Shown: piece after piece, positions 17,544-25,811 of the stretch
Layout: the number at the start of each line of letters is the position of its first letter
Position numbering within the stretch: position 1 is the stretch's first letter
NCBI GenBank assembly: GCA_963824985.1
Contig: CAWGRQ010000046.1
Span: 1 to 41,322 of the forward strand
Origin: JAFNAG01 sp963824985
GTDB lineage: Bacteria > Acidobacteriota > UBA6911
DNA: 41,322 nt
Direction of reading: 5' to 3'
Position numbers and translations under genes: made by a program
Notes under the pieces: generated by a model
Databases searched by the model: none
Told to the model about the DNA's origin: nothing
Seen by the model: the letters and a program-made list of their open reading frames with translations, nothing else

Positions 17544-17788
17544 CTGGGGTAGAGAATGCGATCATGGTCTGCGGCAGCGCTCCTGTCCTGAGATCGGCCG
17601 ACTGCATTCGCATGATACAGCGGCTCATCCTGCAGCGCGCCCTGAGCCTCTCCACCGTCATCGACCGGAACGATGAGAAATGCGGGGCGACTTCGGTAGA
17701 TTACCGTGAACCTGGCCCCCTTGCGCACACGCCGAACGACCTCCGGCAGAGACGCCCGCAACTGCTTGGCATTGATTGAAATCGTCAT
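17540..17788 (-). CDS. Phd/YefM-family antitoxin
   Basis: An 82-residue antitoxin. The N-terminal DNA-binding fold is typical: MTISINAKQLRASLPEVVRR then VRKGARFTVIYRSRPAFLIVPV. The C-terminal half is charged and probably disordered until it wraps the PIN toxin. AGGGGA sits a few bases before the ATG at 17788. Upstream on the minus strand there is TTGACC (17839-17834), and a GTTAAC palindrome lies at 17814-17819 near the expected -10; it could be an autoregulatory operator (inference). Confidence 0.88.
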   Translation of the reverse strand: MTISINAKQLRASLPEVVRRVRKGARFTVIYRSRPAFLIVPVDDGGEAQGALQDEPLYHANAVGRSQDRSAAADHDRILYPR

Positions 17789-17863
17789 CTTGTCCCCTGC
17801 GGTTCATCTTAAGTTAACCTTATTGGAAGGATCGGTCAAGCGTGGATTACGGCGCGGTGAATT

Positions 17864-18154
17864 CGGAAAACCGGGGACGCACACCAACCTTGTATGCGTC
17901 CCGCCGCAAGGCGCAACCGGCAATTGGTGTGCAGACGACGGTGGAACTGGACGGGGATTTCCCATCAGACTAATCCGCGGCATCTGCTGTATTTTCCTGC
18001 CCCGCGTCGGGGCTTGGTGCGTTACGGTTTGACAGGGCCGAGGATAGGCCGCATCTCCACCTCCAGTCGCCCATGACAATTGAAAGTACGCGTAAGGGGC
18101 TGCTTTGCATCAGGATGCCGGAAGACGCAAGAACGTTTAACTAAGGCGGGTTAC
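17864..18154. repeat. Repeat family A, copy 2 (about 290 bases)
   Basis: See copy 1 at 16211-16497. The hairpin GCCCCGCGTCGGGGC is conserved exactly at 17999-18013. The copy keeps the terminal CCGGGGACGCACACC and the end GTTTAACTAAGGCGGGTTAC. It sits immediately upstream of the antitoxin gene. Confidence 0.75.
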
Positions 18155-18253
18155 GCCCAGGTTTTCTCACATCATCGATTCTTGCCAGTTTTTTCAACTA
18201 AAGACTGCTCCGAGCAATAAGTTAAGGAGCGGGAGCAGCGGTGAGGACAGCGT

Positions 18254-18362
18254 GATTGCTTTCGAGGTGCTGGGCAGTGGACTCGCGGGTTGGCGGGGTA
18301 ACTGCCGAATTCCCACCGATTTCGGGGCGGATGCAGGCGCAACCCTGGTAAAACGCCCGATC
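18254..18362. repeat. Repeat family B, copy 2 (109 bases)
   Basis: Same orientation as copy 1 (15513-15621), with three visible differences. It lies 100 bases after repeat A copy 2 and directly before the second GC-rich palindrome. Confidence 0.8.
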
Positions 18363-18380
18363 AACGCAGTCACGGGAATA

Positions 18381-18430
18381 GCGGGGAGAGGGAACGTGGC
18401 GCGATGTCGCGGCCCGTTCCCTCTCCCCGC
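18381..18430. repeat. GC-rich palindromic element, copy 2
   Basis: Perfect 16-base arms GCGGGGAGAGGGAACG (18381-18396) and CGTTCCCTCTCCCCGC (18415-18430), with an inner CGCGA/TCGCG stem in the 18-base loop. Related to 14191-14238. Confidence 0.8.
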
Positions 18431-18723
18431 GCCCGGTGCACTGGTCGCAGGCACAGTTCTCCCTTTGCGGCGGCGCAGCGCTTGCGGGCGGGAGAGCATA
18501 GCGCCTGCAGCCAGTTACGCCGGGTCCGCCCGGCACTCATATCCCCCGCGGGCACGCCCCGGAGCCGGGCTTTCCTCATCCGGGAACAGGTAGTGTTCGT
18601 ACCCCAAACGATTGCTCCACGGCTCATTTCAGAGCGAACGGAAAGATGCCGGCTGAGTTTTCATCTCCCTGCGCCGGCACACCGCAACTCCCTAGTGTGT
18701 GAATAGTTTTCGGGTTAGATCTG
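18431..18723. other. Non-coding spacer upstream of the acylase gene
   Basis: Nothing gene-like. TAGTGTGTG at 18693-18701 followed by TTTTCGGGTTAG resembles TAGTGTGTGTCCCC with TTTCCGGGTAGG at 17117-17145, a possible shared element boundary. Confidence 0.35.
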
Positions 18724-18753
18724 TTTTCATGGAAGCCGCTCTTGGCTTATAAT
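18724..18753 (+). promoter_or_regulatory. Sigma-70-like promoter of the acylase gene
   Basis: TTTTCA (18724-18729), 18 bases, TATAAT (18748-18753). It would give a leader of roughly 165 bases before ATG 18925. Confidence 0.5.
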
Positions 18754-18920
18754 GTGGCCTCATGTAACGGTTATCCAGACAGTCCAGCGCCGGGTTGCAG
18801 CAGCGCGCGGAATGGGAGGGGTAGGCTTGCGACCCCGTTCAGTGCAGATCCCTCCGCGCGTGTCGCCGTTTCGCAGAGCCGATCCGGACGCTGTGTGCTG
18901 ATTTCAGCGACAGGAGATCC

Positions 18921-18953
18921 TGCCATGTTGGTGCCGAGGTTCGAATTATTCTT
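18921..18953 (+). repeat. 33-base dispersed repeat, copy 2
   Basis: Identical in 31 of 33 positions to 9275-9307: TGCCATGTTGGTGCCGAGGT, then (C/T)CGAAT(C/T)ATTCTT. Here it carries the acylase start codon and first ten codons; the other copy lies in an intergenic region. Confidence 0.75.
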
Positions 18954-21261
18954 CTTGTCTCGCCGGCGCATCGCCTTGATTGCGGTCATGCTGACCCTCA
19001 TCTGGCTTTCGGTCCACGGCAGCATCGCCCAAGGGGATCGGGTGAAGGCGCTGGCGGCCGAATCGTTGTCGCAGATCTCGGGTGAGCTTCGAATACCCGG
19101 CCTCCATGCCGAGGTGCGCGTGATTCGGGATCGCTGGGGCATACCCCACATCTACGCCCAAAACACAGATGATCTGTTCATGGCCCAGGGCTACGTGATG
19201 GCCCAGGACCGGTTGTGGCAGATGGAAATGTGGCGGCGCCAGCGTGAGGGGCGGCTGGCTGAAATCCTCGGCCCGCAGGCGGTGGCCCGCGACCAGACGG
19301 CGCGCCTGCTCAAGTATCGCGGGCCGATGGACGATCGTGAGTGGACCAGCTATCATCCGGAGGGGAAGCGTATCTTCACTGCCTATGCAGCCGGGGTGAA
19401 TGCGTTCATCGCGGATCACGCCGGCAATCTGCCGGTGGAGTTCAAGCTCACGGGGATCAAGCCCGATCCGTGGACGGCGGAGACGGCAGTGCTGCGATCG
19501 GCGTCTTTCGGCGACGCCTCGAACGAGCTTCAGCTGGCGCGCAATGTCGCCCGCCTCGGCGTTGAAGAAGCCAACCGCCAGCGCGCTCCGGATCCGTCGG
19601 ACGACCTGAAAGTGCCTGCTGGCCTGGACGTATCGATCATCGACGAATCGGTAACGACCGGCAGCCGCGGAGGCCGAGGGGGTGGCATCCGCCCGGAGAT
19701 CATCGAACCTTTCAGAAGCTGGTTTGGCCGGGGATCGGCTGCGGCCCCGAGGCTGGCGCTTGCATCCGGGGACCCGGGTGAGATTGCCGAACCCGGCTCG
19801 AACAACTGGGTCGTGAGCGGCAAGCTGTCCGCAACCGGCAAGCCCGTTGTCGCCAACGATCCGCATCGCGAGGCGACGAATCCGTCGCTGCGCTACATCG
19901 TGCACCTGAATGCGCCGGGTTGGAACGTAATCGGATCCGGCGAGCCGCCGTTTGTCGGGGTGGCCATCGGCCACAACGAACGGCTCGCCTGGGGCCTCAC
20001 GATCGTAGGCACAGATCAGGAAGATGTCTATGTCGAGGAGCTTAACCCGTCGAATCCGAACGAGGCGAAGTGGCGGGGCGCCTGGGAACCGATCAAGATC
20101 GTTCGCGAGGAAATCGCCGTCAAGGGCGCCGCATCGCAGATCGTGGAACTGAAGTTCACCCGGCACGGACCCGTTTTTTACGAGGACCGGGCACGACATC
20201 GTGCCTACGCGTTGCGATCGGCGCTGCTCGAGCCCGGGACGGCTCCCTACCTCGGGAGCCTGCGCCTGGCCCAGGCCCGCGATTGCCGCCAGTTTCTGGC
20301 AGCCGCAATGTACTGGAAGGCTCCGACTGAAAACCTGATCTGCGGGGATGTCGACGGCAACATCTCCTGGCAGGCATCGGCGCTGACCCCCAATCGAAAA
20401 GGCTGGGTCGGGCGACTGCCGGTGCCCGGCACGGGGGAATACGAGTGGGACGGCTTCCGCAAGGACCTGCCGCACGAGATCAATCCCGCGCGCGGCTTTG
20501 TCGCAACCGCCAATAACCAGATTCAGCCGAAAGGCTATACGCCGCCGATCATGTTCAAGTCGTCGAGCACGGTTCCGTTCGATCGGATAACGCGTCTCCT
20601 GCAGATGATCCAGCCCGGAAAAAGCTACACGCTTGAGGATCACCGCCGCATGCAGCTCGACGCCCTGTCGCTGAGGGCCCAATTGGAGCAGGCGCTGTTC
20701 CGGGATTGGATGTCCGCCCAACCCGAGGTCGAGCGCGCCCGGCAACTGCTGGCCGGATGGGATGCGGTACTGTCACGGGAAAGCTCGGCCGCGGCGCTGT
20801 ATTCCGCATGGCGTGCCGCGTCGACCGCGCAGGAGCGCGAAATCGCCCGGCCGGTCGCCGAGCGCCGCTCTCAGCATGAAACGAGCCTGGGCAAGGCGAT
20901 CGGACAGCTTAAGGCGAGCCAGGGTGAGGATTGGGCGGCATGGCGTTGGGGGAGAATGCACACCCAGGCTTTCCCGCACCCGTTCGTAGCGCCTTTCGAC
21001 CTGCCGACGATTGAACGTCGGGGCGGAACCGGGACCGTCGCCGCCGATGGCGCGACCTATCGGGAGATCCTCGACGTCTCGAATTGGGATCGCTCGATGG
21101 TCACCAATGTCCCCGGCCAATCCGGCCAGCCGGAGAGCCCTTTCTACGGCAACCTGCTGCCTTTGTTCGCGAAAGACACCTATTTCCCGTTGGCGTTTTC
21201 CCCGGATCGCGTGGAGAAAGAGGCCGCTCACAAACTGTTACTGAAACCGGGAGGGAAATGA
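18925..21261 (+). CDS. Penicillin acylase family Ntn hydrolase
   Basis: A 778-residue exported amidase of the penicillin G acylase/AHL acylase superfamily. A signal or anchor segment (RRRIALIAVMLTLIWLSV, 13-30) precedes the alpha-chain, with VRVIRDRWGIPHIYAQNTDD and YVMAQDRLWQMEMWRRQREG. The nucleophile is S292 in EPGSNNWVVSG, the start of the beta-chain after self-cleavage, followed by NDPHREATNPS. Residues 247-256 form a Gly/Arg linker in the spacer. Such enzymes hydrolyse acyl-amide bonds in beta-lactams or acyl-homoserine lactones; specificity cannot be told here. ATG 18925 has AGGAG eight bases upstream (18912-18916). Its first 29 bases belong to a short element that also occurs at 9275-9307, outside any gene. 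Confidence 0.92.
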   Translation: MLVPRFELFFLSRRRIALIAVMLTLIWLSVHGSIAQGDRVKALAAESLSQISGELRIPGLHAEVRVIRDRWGIPHIYAQNTDDLFMAQGYVMAQDRLWQMEMWRRQREGRLAEILGPQAVARDQTARLLKYRGPMDDREWTSYHPEGKRIFTAYAAGVNAFIADHAGNLPVEFKLTGIKPDPWTAETAVLRSASFGDASNELQLARNVARLGVEEANRQRAPDPSDDLKVPAGLDVSIIDESVTTGSRGGRGGGIRPEIIEPFRSWFGRGSAAAPRLALASGDPGEIAEPGSNNWVVSGKLSATGKPVVANDPHREATNPSLRYIVHLNAPGWNVIGSGEPPFVGVAIGHNERLAWGLTIVGTDQEDVYVEELNPSNPNEAKWRGAWEPIKIVREEIAVKGAASQIVELKFTRHGPVFYEDRARHRAYALRSALLEPGTAPYLGSLRLAQARDCRQFLAAAMYWKAPTENLICGDVDGNISWQASALTPNRKGWVGRLPVPGTGEYEWDGFRKDLPHEINPARGFVATANNQIQPKGYTPPIMFKSSSTVPFDRITRLLQMIQPGKSYTLEDHRRMQLDALSLRAQLEQALFRDWMSAQPEVERARQLLAGWDAVLSRESSAAALYSAWRAASTAQEREIARPVAERRSQHETSLGKAIGQLKASQGEDWAAWRWGRMHTQAFPHPFVAPFDLPTIERRGGTGTVAADGATYREILDVSNWDRSMVTNVPGQSGQPESPFYGNLLPLFAKDTYFPLAFSPDRVEKEAAHKLLLKPGGK

Positions 21262-21334
21262 CCCGATCCGTGTTCGTCCGCGTTCTTCCATGTCCTGAGC
21301 TGTCTTGCGATCCTTTCTTGATGAATAAAACGGG

Positions 21335-22870
21335 TCAGCGGGCACCTTCCCGGGGAGAAGCGCGCACCGCGCGGTCGTAGGCCCACGACCGGATGTGTTC
21401 CACCTGCTCCCGCATTGTCTTCGACAGCGGAATGACGGCGAGTGCCGCCCGGTGCAATTGCTCAAAACTCATGGACGAGTGTTCGAGCCTCGTCGCGGTG
21501 AGCGCCGAGACCACGCACTGCTCGATTTCCGCCCCCGTCCACCCCTGCGTAATGCGCCGGAGCCGGTTGATTTCAATCGCGACCGGATCAATGCCGCGCT
21601 TCTCCAGGTGAATGCGGAAGATTTCGATGCGCTCTTCATCACCGGGGAGGTCGATAAAAAACACTTCGTCGAACCGGCCCTTGCGGATCATCTCGGCCGG
21701 CAGCAGATCGATGCGGTTTGCCGTGGCGGCGACAAACAGGCCGCGGGCCTTTTCCTGCATCCAGGTGAGGAAGAAGGCAAAGATGCGGCCCAGGTTGGTT
21801 CCGGCTTCAGTCCCCTGCCCCGTGAGCCCCATCTCGATCTCGTCAAACCAGACCACGGCCGGCGCCAGCGATTCGACCGTGTGACAGGCCTCGGCAAAGG
21901 CGGCATCGGGATTACCGTGGCGGCCGGAGAAGACTTCGATCATGTCGATGCGATAGAGGGGCAGTCCAAAACAGGAGGCGATGGCCTTGACCGACAGACT
22001 CTTGCCGCAGCCGGAGACCCCCATCACCAGTACGCCCTTGGGGACGATTTCCGCGGCCAGGCTTTCGCGCTCCATAAACAGCTGCCGCCGCGCCAGCAGC
22101 CATTTCTTGAGGGACTCGAGCCCCCCGACGTGGTCGATCTGAGTGCCGTCGGCCACGTAATTGATCAAGCCGGACTGGTTGACGATCAGCTTTTTTTCTT
22201 CAAGCAGGAGTGCCGTCGATTCGCCGTCGAGCCTTCCCCCGCGCGCCAGAGCCCGGCGCATTGCGTGGCGGGCTTCATCGAGAGTCAGGCCCTGCAGCGC
22301 GCGCGCGATCTTGAAGGCTGCCTGACCGTCCGTCTCCACCACATGGCCCTGCCGTGCCAGCAATTGCCCTTCCGCCGCCAGGAACTCAATCACTTCCTCC
22401 AGATCGGGATGATGAAGGTCCATGAAAGCAATCTGGTGGCGCAACTCTTCCGGAAGAACCCTGCGCGACGACGTGATCACCGCAAACTTGCCGGTATCGA
22501 GGCAGATTTCATACAGATCGCGCAGCCGCCGGCGGATTTCAGAGCCGCCTTCCATGAACTCGTGGAAATCCCGCAATTGAAATATCGCCGGCCCTGTGTG
22601 GCCGGCGATGAAATCGAGAACTGCGCCGGGATCGAGGAGATTGCCGGATGATGAGTCGTCGCCGGGGCCGATCAGGCCGCGCGTAGAGGTCCAGGACCAG
22701 ACCGGCACCGGCTTCGGGAACAGGCGCTGTGCGGCCTCCTGCAGCAGTTGCCGGGCGCGCAGTTCTTCCGAGGTGCGGATATAAATCAGGGGGCGCCCCC
22801 CCTGCATGAGGTCGCGAAGAGCAATGAAGGCCCTGCTCTCGGGTCGGCTAGTGGATTGGCTGGGACTCAC
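21335..22870 (-). CDS. AAA+ ATPase (Ycf46-like)
   Basis: A 511-residue cytoplasmic ATPase. The N-terminal half (1-240) has the degenerate ATPase-like fold of Ycf46 proteins (LIYIRTSEELRARQLLQEAA, FQLRDFHEFM). The active AAA module follows: Walker A GVSGCGKS at 284-291, Walker B VVWFDEIE at 339-346, sensor ATANRIDLLPAEMIRKGRFD at 382-401 including the arginine finger region, and a lid domain with WTGAEIEQCVVSAL. Start GTG 22870 has AGGGAGA upstream. It begins 42 bases after the hpnH stop on the same strand, so the two are probably co-transcribed. The family's role is unclear, with reports only in cyanobacterial/chloroplast carbon-use regulation. Confidence 0.9.
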   Translation of the reverse strand: MSPSQSTSRPESRAFIALRDLMQGGRPLIYIRTSEELRARQLLQEAAQRLFPKPVPVWSWTSTRGLIGPGDDSSSGNLLDPGAVLDFIAGHTGPAIFQLRDFHEFMEGGSEIRRRLRDLYEICLDTGKFAVITSSRRVLPEELRHQIAFMDLHHPDLEEVIEFLAAEGQLLARQGHVVETDGQAAFKIARALQGLTLDEARHAMRRALARGGRLDGESTALLLEEKKLIVNQSGLINYVADGTQIDHVGGLESLKKWLLARRQLFMERESLAAEIVPKGVLVMGVSGCGKSLSVKAIASCFGLPLYRIDMIEVFSGRHGNPDAAFAEACHTVESLAPAVVWFDEIEMGLTGQGTEAGTNLGRIFAFFLTWMQEKARGLFVAATANRIDLLPAEMIRKGRFDEVFFIDLPGDEERIEIFRIHLEKRGIDPVAIEINRLRRITQGWTGAEIEQCVVSALTATRLEHSSMSFEQLHRAALAVIPLSKTMREQVEHIRSWAYDRAVRASPREGAR

Positions 22871-22912
22871 GATCGTCTCCCTGTCGATATCAGATTGCGC
22901 CCGGGCATATTC

Positions 22913-24061
22913 TCAAGAAGCCTTCCATCCTGGCGGCGACACTAAGCCGCTGCTCGTGTCTCCGACGGCAGGTCCGGCATCCGCAGGCGCGCGGTTGGCG
23001 GGCGTGGGCACTGCGGCCCCGGTTTCCACGGCGCTCTGGTCGGGATAGCCGCCGGAGAAAAATGTCGCCCGCAGCGTCGCCGACAAGCCGCGGAGCGATC
23101 CGAAAGTATCGTTGACCGCACTGGCCTCATACCCGCTGTGCACCATGCAGTTGGCGCAGCCGGGATTTCCCGATTCGGCGCCATACTTGTGCCATTCTGT
23201 CTGTTGCATAAGCTCGGCGAAAGTCCCGGCATACCCGTCCTGGAGCAGATAGCAGGGCTTCTGCCAGCCGAACACGTTGTATGCGGGCATGCCCCATGGC
23301 GTACAGGCGTAATCGCGCAGGCCCATCAGGAACTCGAGAAAGAGCGCGCTCTGGTTGAAACGCCAGCGCTTCTTCCGGTTGCTCAATATCCCGCGGAAGA
23401 GCGCCCGGGTTGCCGCCCGGCCCAGGAAGTGGTCCTGATCGGGAGCCTTGCTGTAACTGTAGCCCGGCGAGAGGGTCATCCCCTCCACGCCCAGATCCAT
23501 CATCTCATCGAAAAACGCCCGCACACTCTTCGGGTCGGAGCCGTTGAACAGCGTGGTGTTGGTCGTGACGCGAAATCCCCTGCGAATCGCTTCCCGGATC
23601 CCCTCAACGGCACGATCGTATCCCCCTTTCCGGCACACCGACCGGTCGTGTTCCTCCCTCTGGCCGTCGAGGTGCACATTGATGGTCAGGTACCGGCTGG
23701 GATGGAATTGCGGGAGCTTTTCCTTGAGCAGCAACCCATTCGTGCAAAGGTAGACGTATTTTTTCCGCTTGACCAGTCCCTGAACGATCTCGGCCATCCG
23801 GGGGTGCAGGAGCGGTTCACCGCCTGGAATGCTCACCATGGGGGCGCCGCATTCCTCGGCCGCTTTGAAACACTCCTCAGGCGTGAGATGCTTTTTCAGG
23901 ATCTCCGACGGGTATTGGATCTTGCCGCAACCGGCGCAGGAAAGATTACAGCGGAACAGCGGTTCGAGCATCAGCAAGAGGGGGTAACGTTTGCGGCCGG
24001 CCAACCTCTGCTTGAGCATATAGGTCGCGACCGTCCACATCTGAGATATCGGCACTCCCAT
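22913..24061 (-). CDS. hpnH: Radical SAM adenosyl hopene transferase HpnH
   Basis: A 382-residue radical SAM enzyme that adds the adenosyl group to diploptene, the first step to extended bacteriohopanepolyols. The family's opening MGVPISQMWTVATYMLKQRL is intact, with the [4Fe-4S] cysteines C38, C42 and C45 in CNLSCAGC, SIPGGEPLLHP, YLTINVHLDGQREEHD, LSPGYSYSKAPDQDHFLGRA and the C-terminal SGNPGCANCMVHSGYEA. After about residue 345 an extra Pro/Ala-rich tail extends beyond the usual end. ATG 24061 starts the conserved N-terminus, with GGGAG nine bases upstream; an upstream in-frame start adds non-conserved sequence. No squalene-hopene cyclase or other hpn gene is in the window. Confidence 0.95.
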   Translation of the reverse strand: MGVPISQMWTVATYMLKQRLAGRKRYPLLLMLEPLFRCNLSCAGCGKIQYPSEILKKHLTPEECFKAAEECGAPMVSIPGGEPLLHPRMAEIVQGLVKRKKYVYLCTNGLLLKEKLPQFHPSRYLTINVHLDGQREEHDRSVCRKGGYDRAVEGIREAIRRGFRVTTNTTLFNGSDPKSVRAFFDEMMDLGVEGMTLSPGYSYSKAPDQDHFLGRAATRALFRGILSNRKKRWRFNQSALFLEFLMGLRDYACTPWGMPAYNVFGWQKPCYLLQDGYAGTFAELMQQTEWHKYGAESGNPGCANCMVHSGYEASAVNDTFGSLRGLSATLRATFFSGGYPDQSAVETGAAVPTPANRAPADAGPAVGDTSSGLVSPPGWKAS

Positions 24062-24616
24062 CGGATCGTTCTCCCGTGGCGCTGAATATGAAAATATACC
24101 TGCAAAGACGGGAGACCTCAAAGAATTCAGGCACTCCCGGTGGCCTCCCGGCGCGGACAATCGGCGCCGGACCCGGATATATGATTGAACACACAGTGGT
24201 TATCGGTTCTTTAGCCATCCCGGATGACCGGTGCGGCCAATTTTACCCCCCGTTTTTATGTTTTGCCGGAACTGAGAACTCGATCCCATAGATGCGCTGA
24301 TATATTCTTATGCATCTGTTTAGCCGATGCTGAACAGCAGAACGCAAAGTCGCAAGGACGCAAAGAGATTCCTTTCGGTTCCCGGGCATGGGCGGCTTTG
24401 CGTTTTGCTTCTTCATCCATTTGATTTGGCTAAACAATTACATTTTTATGGAACGCGGAAAAACGCCGCCTTCGGACGCCGCTGGGATTTTCGTGGACAA
24501 TCGGCACCGGAAGGCAAAATTGAACGGGGCAGAAGAAAATGGGTCGGCGCCAGAAGACCCTGTGTCGCCCCTCGATTCCCGGTAAAATGGCGCGAAGCGG
24601 GCTGATAGGTGACACC
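24062..24616. other. Divergent intergenic region between hpnH and the uracil-DNA glycosylase
   Basis: 555 bases without a gene. It contains an inverted repeat AACGCAAAG (24341-24349) / CTTTGCGTT (24396-24404) of the 'aacgcaaag...cgcaaag' type common in intergenic DNA of several phyla, and the second copy of the 22-base repeat (24420-24441). Confidence 0.5.
24420..24441 (+). repeat. 22-base perfect dispersed repeat, copy 2
   Basis: Identical to 14066-14087. It lies 15 bases downstream of the 3' arm of the AACGCAAAG inverted repeat. Confidence 0.75.
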
Positions 24617-25321
24617 ATGAACTTTGACCAGCTGCAGAGGGCCATCACCCGCTGCCGCCGCTGCCCGCGGCTGGTGGCCTGGCGCGAACAGGTGGCTATC
24701 GAGAAGGTGCGCAGATATCGATCCGAGGAGTACTGGGGACGTCCTGTGCCCGCTTTCGGCGAGCCCTCCGCGGCGCTCGTGGTCATCGGTTTGGCCCCCG
24801 CCGCCCACGGCGCCAACCGGACGGGGCGGATGTTTACCGGAGACCGCAGCGGCCAATGGCTATACGAGGCACTCCACGAATCCGGGTTCGCCAGCCAGCC
24901 GGCTTCGCTGCGACGCGACGACGGACTCATGCTCCGCGATTGCCTGGTGACGGCCGCCGCGCGCTGTGCGCCGCCGGGCAACAAGCCTCTCCCGGCAGAA
25001 CTCGACAATTGCCGTCCCTTTCTCCGCCTCGAGCTGTCCTTGAACTCGCGCAAGCGTGTCATCCTGGTGCTGGGGCAGATCGCCTTCCACTGCTTCCTTA
25101 AGGCGTGGCGCGAGAACGGCGGGGCATTGCCGGATGGCCCCAGTCTCAAGTTCGGCCACGGAGGCGAATGGGCCCTCCCCGGTGGAATCACCCTCATTTC
25201 GTCCTATCACCCCAGCCAGCAAAATACGCAGACGGGCCGGTTGTCGCGCGACATGTTCCGGGATGTGTTTTGCCGTGCCCGGCGCCTTGTAGATTCGGAA
25301 ACAGGCTGGAATGGTGATTAG
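24617..25321 (+). CDS. Uracil-DNA glycosylase, family 5 (UdgB-like)
   Basis: A 234-residue iron-sulfur DNA repair enzyme that removes deaminated bases. Cluster cysteines are C13, C16 (TRCRRCPRL), C109 and C117. Motif A is GLAPAAHGANRTGRMFTGD (58-76), where family 4 enzymes have GExPG; the lack of a polar catalytic residue there marks family 5. Motif B is SYHPSQQNTQTGR (196-208), with the catalytic H198. ATG 24617 has AGGTG just upstream; a frame extending further up has no conserved sequence. It stands alone, divergent from hpnH. Confidence 0.92.
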   Translation: MNFDQLQRAITRCRRCPRLVAWREQVAIEKVRRYRSEEYWGRPVPAFGEPSAALVVIGLAPAAHGANRTGRMFTGDRSGQWLYEALHESGFASQPASLRRDDGLMLRDCLVTAAARCAPPGNKPLPAELDNCRPFLRLELSLNSRKRVILVLGQIAFHCFLKAWRENGGALPDGPSLKFGHGGEWALPGGITLISSYHPSQQNTQTGRLSRDMFRDVFCRARRLVDSETGWNGD

Positions 25322-25811
25322 TTGGCCCGCATTACAGATGAAAGCCTTTCGCGAACGCGCGAATAGCAATGTATGGCGCCGGAATTCGCTCATCACCGAA
25401 AGGTATGGGGACGCGGAAGAACACGGGCCGGGCTTTTGCGCCCCGCAAAAGCCCGGCACACGGATCCAATCCGTGCGCATCCTGGTGGTTCCGTGTCCCG
25501 CCAGGTCTTGTTGCGTGAATAATGCGGGGATTAAGGGTGGTTGCAATCATCAGTAATTGCCATCGAATCATGCATGTTTGCCACAAGGATCAGGGCATCC
25601 TGCCGGTTCCCGAATTTCCATCGGCGGGCAACTCGTGATACGCTTCTTCATACCAGGGCAAAGCAAACGATCCATGAGAAGAAGCGGCGACCTCCAGATT
25701 GCTTTTTTGCGACCCACCGGGCGTGAACGGACTTGCCTGCAACGCCTCCAGGAAACATATTCCGCACTGCATACGCTTGCGATGAATTCTGCACCGACAG
25801 GAGAACATGCC
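25322..25811. other. Intergenic region before the BNR-repeat gene
   Basis: 490 bases. A frame joined to the downstream gene stays open through part of it but has no signal or domain features. AGGAGA at 25799-25804 is the ribosome site of the next gene. No promoter could be assigned. Confidence 0.4.

Noticed and set aside
14829..18430. Novel phage-defence island
   Set aside because: Only two ordinary toxin-antitoxin pairs and element debris are present; no nuclease-helicase, CBASS, retron or restriction genes were seen.
18946..20745. Long minus-strand frame opposite the acylase
   Set aside because: Antisense shadow; no start signal and no recognisable family.
21395..22651. Plus-strand frame of 418 codons opposite the AAA ATPase
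   Set aside because: Composition is His/Arg/Gln-rich and the opposite strand has intact Walker motifs.
22942..24085. Plus-strand frame opposite hpnH
   Set aside because: Shadow of a clearly identified gene.
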